A stretch of 64,000 nucleotides of DNA from Cryptomeria japonica (taxonomy: Eukaryota > Streptophyta > Pinopsida > Cupressales > Cupressaceae), in the NCBI RefSeq assembly GCF_030272615.1, contig NC_081406.1:236883922-236947921 (forward strand), read 5' to 3'. Position numbers and translations under genes: made by a program. Of this stretch, positions 56,321 to 64,000 are shown in pieces (position 1 is the first letter of the stretch; each line of letters opens with the position of its first letter). The notes under the pieces were generated by a model. The model was not told the origin of the DNA and did not search any database. It saw only the letters and a program-made list of their open reading frames with translations.

Positions 56321-57448
56321 GATGTGAAGATGATTTGAAAAAGACAAATTGAACCCCCTATAACAAGAAAACACAAACCTTGGTGCAAGTGGAATGATGA
56401 GGAATCTAGAAAATAAATAAGAAGTCACTTCATCCAAAAATAATGAGTACTTGAATGAACATCTTAAAAAAATACTTGTAGATCTAGATAAAGGATTTTG
56501 AGAGCTTTTCAATGATATATGAAAGTAAAAAAATGGAGTCTATTTGCCCAAGTTATGGCCCCAAAAGCACAAAAAACAAAGTCTAACTTCAATGGCTTGT
56601 AGAAATTACCAAGAGAAAAATTAGAGAAGACCACCTATAGATCTAGGTATTTCTCTAAATGAGCTTTCCAACAACATATGGAAGTCAAAAAATGGATGTT
56701 ATAAGTGCAAATTATACCTAATTTTGCATAAACTCTCCAATAGGTATTATAGTGGAACTTAGGGACTAAAATTAATTAGCTCTTGGTCCTATGGAGGATT
56801 GAGTGCTACAATGGAGGCCACTAGGGCTATTTCCTTAGTCCCTTGGTCATTAATGTGACTATGAGCTACATTGGGTTGTGGGTAGCCCATTTGGGTGAAG
56901 CATTGACTGAGCAGTGAGGCAATGGAAAGGGAGGTGGTTGGTCAATGGTGGTTGGTGACTGGGCATGTAGGGACATCGGCGACAATTGGAACATTACCAA
57001 TGACACTAGAAAGACACATTGGTAGCCAAAAATGGTACACTAGCCTTGGACAACATATGTTGTACCATAAAAAGGATGTTGACCCTATATAGGGTATGAA
57101 GTACCCTAAAAATTACCACATTTTTTTTTAAATGTGTCGCCTAATTAAAATAAAGCCCCCTTTTTCTACCAAAAAAAAAATATTTTTTTTTATAATAAAC
57201 TATTGCAAAAAAAAATTGATCACTTGTTGTCTAGGCATATGGTCTATACAAGCTAAAAAAAATTTGCCCAAAATTTAACTTTTCTATTTTTAGTGAAATC
57301 GTAAGTGATGCTTAGGTTTTTGGTTGTTGCAAATGCCATAAAGGTTGTTGGGTCATACAAGGGGTTGAACAATATCTCTTGACAAAAGGTTGTTTGTGAT
57401 TAGATTAAATTTTATGTTTCAAATATTTCATTTATTTAGGAATCCAAA
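56321..57448. other. Non-coding stretch between copia D and the LINE
   Basis: Mostly non-coding, with A/T homopolymers at 57120-57230. No LTR, PBS or protein motif could be supported. Confidence 0.5.
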
Positions 57449-57693
57449 TTGCTTGTAGAAGGTGTTTTCAAAAAATCTACCAAATTTTGGTGGAGAGGAT
57501 TTTGTCAATGCATTGGTGTTCAAGAAAAATTTGGCAGGCTATCTTGCTTTTGGGATAGAAGGAAGATCAGTACTATATGGTGGGTCTATCATAGATATTA
57601 TGTGACAATTGTGGCTTCTAGCCTTGTTTCTGGAGAATTGTGTCCTTTCACTAATGTTTATGCTCCATTTGACCCTCTTGGGAAGACTCATCT
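57449..57693 (+). pseudogene. LINE endonuclease domain, part 1
   Basis: Open frame with STKFWWRGF, then WWVYHRYYVTIVASSLVSGE and FTNVYAPFDPLGKTHL. NVYAP is typical of the APE-like endonuclease of plant LINE ORF2. Cut by the solo LTR after GKTHL. Confidence 0.75.
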
Positions 57694-58761
57694 TGTTAAG
57701 ACCCAGGAGGCAACTGAGAGGGGGGGGCGTGAATCAGTTGACCATGAATTTCAACCCAAATACAACTTAATCAAACTAGATACTTAATATCGGTAAACCA
57801 AACTTAATATCGGTTAACAAATTAACAGTTAATATCAATACTGGTGAAACTTAATGCATAAAACAGAAAGAGAAACAACATCCATAACACATAACTCAGA
57901 GCTTTGTATGTGGAAACCCTGTAAGGAGAAAAACCATGGTGGGAAACCTTACCCACAATCAGATGATACTACTGTAGATAGTATGTGTATACAAATGGGG
58001 TCTACACATGCAGAAAGGCCAACCGCCTAGAACTCATTGCTCAATCTCAAAATAAGAGTCACACTGACTACAATTGGATGGTTAAATCCAATGATAATGT
58101 ACTGCTCAAAGTAGCATCTCCAATGCTGGATTCAGTACCAATTAAGCTCTGATAATCACCTTCAAACCTTCCATGAACCTTCTCTATGGTCTGCTCATAT
58201 GATCTTCAATATTTGCACATACCATGTTACAATACCATAACCTTACATACCATATACCATCTCATTTATCTCATCAATTGAGATCTTACATATATACCAA
58301 AACCTATGACCAAATGTGTAGGTTGGCTCAATAAGAATATTACAATAAAATCAATTACAAATAAGTCAAGATGGGATGCATCATGTTGGCTCAATACATT
58401 TACAACAATATCCAATTAATAAATCATCTTCATAATGTGTCGTGCTTATCTGGAATAGATAATGTATATTGGTCCATAACCTAGACCAATTTGCTAGTAA
58501 CAGCAAATATGTCAACCCGATTAGACCAATAACCAAAATACCAAAACCAAGTATCCAAACCATGTCTTTGACATAACCAAGTGATCTTCAAATGATAACA
58601 AGTCATCCTCAGTGCTGGTGAACAATATACCGGTGATTGTGCATAAGTCACTGAACATGTCGGTGAACAAAATGTGTTGGTTCAACATAACCAAAGATCT
58701 CCAGAAGGATAAGTGTTGACATCAATGACAAAACTAATGCAACACATCCATAATACCAACA
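57694..58761 (-). repeat. Solo LTR of family A in the LINE, TSD catct/cacct
   Basis: Reverse complement of 4608-5765. Plus strand starts TGTTAAGACCCAGGAGGC and ends TAATACCAACA. Flanks are catct (57689-57693) and cacct (58762-58766), one mismatch that fits C-to-T decay. LINE sequence resumes after it. Confidence 0.88.
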
Positions 58762-59332
58762 CACCTTTGGTCTTGTATTTGGTGTGTTGGGCCTAGGCTT
58801 CCCATCTATGTTGGATCATCACTGGCAACTTTAATGCTATTTCTAGTTTCGAGGAAAAGAGGGGTGGGGTTTACAAAATTGATCCTTCCTCTCAAGACTT
58901 TTAAGGATAATGTTTTCCTCCTTGATCGATTGATATTAATCAGGACTAGTAACAATGTGTATACATGGAGCAATAGGAGATTCAAAAAGGATTCAATTGT
59001 TGAGCATCTCTATAAGTTCTTAGTCTCTAGATTTTAGATTGGTGACAATTGGAATACCAATTCTAAGATTCTAGAGTGGAGGGGATTTGATAACTAGCCT
59101 ATCAAATTGTCAACTTCGTTGTTGGGTGTTTCTAAAAATCCTTCCTTTAAGTTTCATGTGGATACATAATTTTGCATTGAAGTATCTTATGAATGGTTGG
59201 TGGAGTAGAGGAAGGCTTGAGTATAGAATTGCAATGTACTTGTTTGTAAAGAGAATTCAGTTTCTAGATCACGAAATGCTTTGGAAAAAATTTAGTGGCC
59301 AAGAGGGCAACCTAAAACTGGTTGGATGTTAT
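58762..59332 (+). pseudogene. LINE endonuclease, part 2, and linker before RT
   Basis: WIITGNFNAISSFEEKRGG near 58813-58870 matches the GDFN motif of the endonuclease with D changed to N. It is followed by NNVYTWSNRR (near 58950) and EHLYKFLVSRF, the part upstream of LINE RT. Multiple stops. Truncated at 59332 by the LTR of copia E. Confidence 0.75.
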
Positions 59333-60670
59333 TGTTGAACATTGTTGCTGCTAGGATATGTTGTTGTCATTGATGTCAGTATATTCTTTCTCCAATGATT
59401 GTTGATTGGTTTATTGGGATCATGGTTTGGTGTATGGAGTATTTCTGATATCATTATATTCTTTTGTATTGGTTTTGGTGATCTAGAAAGCTTAATTGAT
59501 CATATCAGATGATCCAGTTATGCAGTTTGTTTATCTGATCAAAGCTTTGCAGAGTTCGGTATTTCCTCTAATATATTCCGGTGTGATCAGATCTTGAGCT
59601 GAGATTTTGAGATATTGTTTGGGATGATCTTGTGTATCTTCATTTTAGATGGTTCGTGATTTTGTGTTTTGCAAGTTATCTTTCCTTGTAACAGTTGTTG
59701 TTGTTTGAGTGTTCTTCAGTTTCTGATGTTGATCGATGAAGATTTGATAAGTGGTATTGGTACAAAAGTTATATATGATTCTAACGTCCTTGTTGGTTTT
59801 TCCTAATTGTGTCCTATTTTTTTATGATCTGCATTGATCATTGTGTGTGTTCTTAGTGATTTTGTTTAATCGGTGATGTTCTTCGTGTTATGCAGTTTTC
59901 CTGGTGGTGTAGCATGTTGCGATTGATCTTGGCATGATTTCTGATGGTGGTGAGCATTTGGGAATTCTATTTAGGTCCATGATATGTCATGTATATAATT
60001 ATATTGGTCTAATGGTCAATCTTTATATCATGTGATGTAATTTTGTAATTGTGAGTTAAGGGTTTAGCCGACCTTGTTGTCAAGGTTGATGAATTATATA
60101 AATATGTGATATTGTTGTGTAATTTAGGTATCATGGTTGTGTCTACATTATTAGAGAGTGGTGTATGTGCGAAAAAGTGATTCATCCTTTGACATTATGA
60201 TTGAGCAGAGATTGTTGTTGCAGAGCAAACATTGTGCTAATCAGAACTATCATCAGGCATTTGGAGATGTTATTCTTTCAGTTCATTTCTTCTGGGTTGT
60301 AGTCTGATCATTTTGTAAGTCAATGAGACTTCCTTGTAAGGTAGTGAACCTTCTGTGAGGGTTGTAGCCTTCCGATTTATTGTAGCTTGAGTTGTAAGCT
60401 CTAGGCAGTGTGCCTGAATGCATGTGCATTCTCCATTGTAATATTTTCACATACTGCTGCAGAGTATCATCTTAGTGTGGTTAGGTTCCCACCATGGTTT
60501 TTCCCTTAACTGGGTTTACCACGTCAATATATTGGTGTTGTGTGTTGTGATTTTCTTATCTTTGTTATTGTTGCACTTTATCAAATCTATTTTGTGGTTA
60601 AGTTTGTAGATCCATTGAAAACCGATTCACCACCCCCCCTCTCAGTTTTCCTTCATTGTTGTTAACAACA
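59333..60670 (+). repeat. 5' LTR of copia E
   Basis: Starts TGTTGAACATTG (a start at 59342 is possible) and ends GTTAACAACA before the PBS. It holds tgttgtcattgatgtcag near 59361, the cassette cccaccatggtttttccc near 60489 and the tail gattcaccaccccccctctc near 60624. The 3' partner is outside the window. Confidence 0.8.
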
Positions 60671-60672
60671 AT

Positions 60673-60682
60673 TGGTATCAGA
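60673..60682 (+). promoter_or_regulatory. Primer binding site of copia E
   Basis: TGGTATCAGA, initiator tRNA-Met type but diverging after ten bases (tctag instead of gc). Confidence 0.75.
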
Positions 60683-60726
60683 TCTAGATCCTCCAGAACA
60701 ATCTTAACTGCTTGAGGAGATCCGAT

Positions 60727-61754
60727 ATGCCAACTAGAAGTGGAAGTGTTATCTTTAAGAGGGACAGTCTGAGATTTGATGGAAGTAACTATGATATATG
60801 GAAGAACTGGATGGAGGTACACTTGAGATGTCTTGGAGAATATTACTGGAAAATTACTAAGAATGCTTATTATGTTCCTCAAAATGGACCAGTTACTCCC
60901 AATGAGATCAAGGAAGCTGAAAACAACATCAAAGCAAAGGAAGCATTGTTGAGCACCCTGACTGATTCAGAAATGACTAATGTAATGGGACTTCAAACTA
61001 CACATGAGATCTGGGAGATGCTTAAGACCCTGTATGAAGGAGATAAACAAGTGAAAGTTGCTAAGTTGTAGAGTTTGAAAGGGAAATATGAGATGATGAA
61101 GATGGGAGAAGATGAGAACATAAACACTTGTATAGCTAAAGTAAATGATCTTGTCCTAGGTATCAGATGTGTCAGTGGGACCGTTGAAGAAGATGAAATT
61201 GTTGCTAAGGTGTTGATATCCTTGCCTCCTTCTTACAAACATAAGGTAGTTTCTATTCATGAGATCCGGAGTGTGACTACTATGACAAGAGACATGTTGG
61301 CTGGAAAGATTGTTGCATTTGAGCTGAGTGAATTTGGTAAATCACATGGAAAGTCTAAGACAACATTTAGAGAATATGTATCTGGAAAGCAGAAATATGA
61401 TCCTAAAGAATGTAGAATATCTAGATATGAAAGAGAGAGAAGAGAGATGGAAGAGAAATAAAGATAACTGGAGGAGCTTGAAGCATTGATTGCCCAGAGA
61501 TTGCCTAAAAGAGAAAGTAAGTATGATGGAAAATTGCCTTTGAAATGTTTCTCTTGCAATAAGGTACGACATTTTGCTTCTAGATGCCCGGAGAGAATGT
61601 CTAAGTATGATAGTCATGATAAATTTGATAAGCATGATAGAAATAATAGATATATGAAGCATGAGAAGTATGACAAACCTTAAAAGCCTAACTGGAAGTA
61701 TAAGCATCAGAAGAATTGGTATTATGTTGTTGATGAAGGTGTTACAGATGAAGC
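60727..61754 (+). pseudogene. gag: Copia E Gag, truncated
   Basis: ATG 60727 starts MPTRSGSVIFKRDSLRFDG, then NYDIWKNWMEVHL, the copia Gag (UBN2-like) pattern, then LSTLTDSEMTNVMGLQTTHE and LPPSYKHKVVSIHE. One frame throughout, with TAG 61069, two TAA near 61459-61470 and TAA 61681. The zinc knuckle CFSCNKVRHFASRC keeps all four ligands but has Arg for the usual Gly. Cut at 61754 by an LTR of family B. Related to the Gag of element A, but better preserved. Confidence 0.9.
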
Positions 61755-62633
61755 TGTTGGAATAGAAGGAATTCAAGAACACTGAGAGGGGGGGTGAATC
61801 AATGTTTTGTTGGTGATATAAGATTTTACCTTATTATAACATACACATATAAACCAGTAAATGAAGAAACATATAACATGAAGTAAATGAACTAGCCACA
61901 TGAATGAACACCATAACACACTAAATTTTATATGTGGAAAACCTCAAAGAGGAAAAACCACGATGGGATTTGTGACCCACAATATCAATTCACTGGCCAT
62001 ATGAAAGATATTACATAGCATGGGGGCCTACACATGCAAGAAGGCATAGTGCCTAGGGCACATTGTTCAACACAAAAGAGTCTCACTGATTATAGGCTTC
62101 TGCTGAGATAAAACAATAATGGTGAACTCACAAAATGCATCTACAATGCCAAAAAGAGTTCTGGTTATAGCTTTGATCTGTATCGGTTAATAAACCCTAA
62201 ACCCTTTTACCAGTATCTCCTTTACTCTAAGAAAGATTTACAAACTGTCTACTAACCATTGCATGACATTACTTTCGCATACAAAATTATCTACATACAT
62301 ATCCTTCACATTATTTCTCTTCTCCATATTTGTTATTTTCATTCTCCTATATCAAAATGACCTAATAAACTGACTTATATACCCTTTACAAACAATATCC
62401 CTTATGTCAGCTTACAACACGTTACAAAAGATATTCAATGTCGACTCTATATAATAATTACAAAATGATTTTACAAATAAAACCTTTTCCGGATCCCAAA
62501 CTGGTGTCAACTTCACTGAAGTGTAGGATGTCGGTGATGGTGCCGGTGTCGGTATCTATCGGTATGTGCCTTCTTCAGAATCTTGTTGCCATCAATGACA
62601 ACATATGAATCCAATGAGTGTCAATTTCCAACA
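61755..62633 (-). repeat. LTR of family B inserted in copia E Gag
   Basis: Minus strand starts TGTTGGAAATTGACACTC, like the LTR at 9335, and ends TCTATTCCAACA. The next bases on the right are a polypurine tract (62634-62645), so this is the 3' LTR of a minus-strand element. The left TSD candidate is gaagc (61750-61754); the other end is not visible. Confidence 0.87.
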
Positions 62634-62808
62634 ATCTCCCCCTTTAGCATTGATGGCAACTCTCATGTGAAAAATGGATTCCATGTCGGTTCAACTGAAC
62701 TGAAACATGCTCCCCCTGAGCTGATTGACCATGATTGCATTTATGTCCTCCTCTAATTCATATACTCTATGTCTGATATCCTCCCCCTAGGATTATATAC
62801 ATACTTTC
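62634..62808 (-). promoter_or_regulatory. 3' internal remnant of a B-family element: purine tracts
   Basis: Minus-strand aaagggggagat (62634-62645) next to the LTR, with further G5A tracts near 62712 and 62784. The stretch aligns with 9180-9334 of element B (shared ctcatgtgaaaaatgga when read on the plus strand). Truncated at 62808. Confidence 0.72.
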
Positions 62809-64000
62809 TGTAGACACCTAAAAATGTCTCATTGATCATGTACTAATTATTCCTCTAATTGATTAAATAATTCTTTAATTCTTTAATTAAGTTAATTAAT
62901 TATATTCTTCTAATTCCATATTTCCTCATAATCTTACTAATTATTCTATTTCTTATTCTATCATCATTTAATCATTTTAACCATTTTCTAAATATTTATT
63001 ATTTAATTAATTATGATTAATTCCCCAATTTAAATAATCTTCATTATTTAAATAAATTAATTCTCAATTTCTATCTCCATCCTATCATTCAACCCCCTTA
63101 TAAATATTAATTAAATATTTATTATTTAATTAATTGTGATTTAATCTTTTAAATTAAATAATCTTTATTATTTAATTAAATTCCAGTTCTAAATAATTAA
63201 ATAGTTTCTTTAAATTATTTAATTAACTAATTTATTTCAAATTCAATTACATGTGCATGATTTCAAAAACCAATTGAAAATCAAAGTCAAGTTCTAAATA
63301 TATTCAAATACTAAATTGAATTAAATAAATTCAATTATTTGAATAAATTTCATGCAAAGATAAATTGGAAATCTAAATCTAAATGCAATCACATGCTAAA
63401 TTAATTAATTAAATCATTTATCTCTCCAATCTCTATTTCCATCTTTTAGTCAGCTTTTTCTAAATTAAGCTTTCTTTGTCATCTTCTTTATTTCCTCCAA
63501 TCATTCTTTTTCTTCCTTCAGTTAGCTTTTTCTCAATCAGTTGACTCATTAATCTATTCAATCTATTGAGTTTCACTCCTACAATCATCAGCTCAACTAT
63601 CAATTTTCATTTGAGATCACCTGAGTTCCACATCTTGATCATTTTGTTCCACCTTTCAATCAATCTCATCCAAAAATCTATAAATTGAGCATCCAATCTC
63701 CATTTTCAATCCTCCTCAATCTTGAACAATTCCTTTGAATCACGAACTTCAAATCTTTGTGTCACTTGCAGGTTACCAGTGCAATATCTGAGAGCCATCA
63801 TACCACAAAGAAGAGAAGAGCAATGGAAGCGATATGCAATCTTGGAATAGGGAGTTTTTGATTGATTTGATTTATAATTCCTATTTGTTTGATATTGCAT
63901 TATTTCATTGTCTTGTTTGTTAGATTCTTTGATTAGATAGGGATTCATGATTTCCCTTTTATTCTAATTGATACATTGTTATTAAGATGAATTCATGGGT
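62809..64000 (+). repeat. LTR-like AT-rich sequence running to the window end
   Basis: Begins TGTAGACACCTAAAAATG, directly after the B-family remnant. The first 600 bp are almost only A and T (tttaattaaata blocks). A TATA-like ctataaatt at 63679-63687 may be its promoter. No protein supported; the end is outside the window. Confidence 0.6.

Overview
The window is repeat-dense plant nuclear DNA with no intact host gene. It looks like a large seed-plant genome, probably a gymnosperm or conifer. That is an inference from the long-LTR copia families, the extreme nesting and the old, stop-riddled copies; it is not proven. Nearly every coding stretch belongs to a decayed transposable element, and most insertion borders can be placed to the base from target-site duplications (TSDs).

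Layout: (1) 1-5765, a Sirevirus-like Ty1/copia element (A), sitting in the end of a hAT transposon (5766-6310), which itself sits in an extra reading frame of another retroelement (B; ORF 6311-9079, LTR 9335-10218). (2) 10219-40624, a plant-mobile-domain (PMD) gene split by three insertions: a solo LTR (11440-12689), a Ty3 chromovirus (13282-38377) and a second solo LTR (38601-40207). The chromovirus carries a 13.9-kb hAT transposon (16759-30627) in its pol, and a 4.2-kb non-coding insert (33855-38090) in its 3' LTR. (3) 40632-40931, a LINE RNase H scrap. (4) About 41470-56320, a minus-strand copia (D) with short LTRs, hit by a solo LTR (42247-43353), by a complete pol-less LTR element (C, 43425-51091) and by another solo LTR (about 53222-54777). 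(5) 57449-59332, a LINE endonuclease fragment cut by a solo copy of LTR A. (6) 59333-61754, the 5' part of a copia (E), cut by a minus-strand LTR of family B (61755-62633), which is followed by an AT-rich LTR-like sequence to the window end.

The most unusual content: a hAT transposon with 8-bp TSDs that carries, beside its transposase, a roughly 1,360-codon cargo gene with a G-patch-like motif and coiled coil; and an LTR element (C) that encodes a four-zinc-knuckle Gag plus a roughly 1,094-codon extra ORF but no pol. The extra ORF has a diverged homologue in element B. In both copies the internal stop codons are almost only TAG, which suggests decay of CAG codons by CHG methylation. The Sirevirus-like families also share an inverted-repeat motif on both sides of the polypurine tract/LTR junction.
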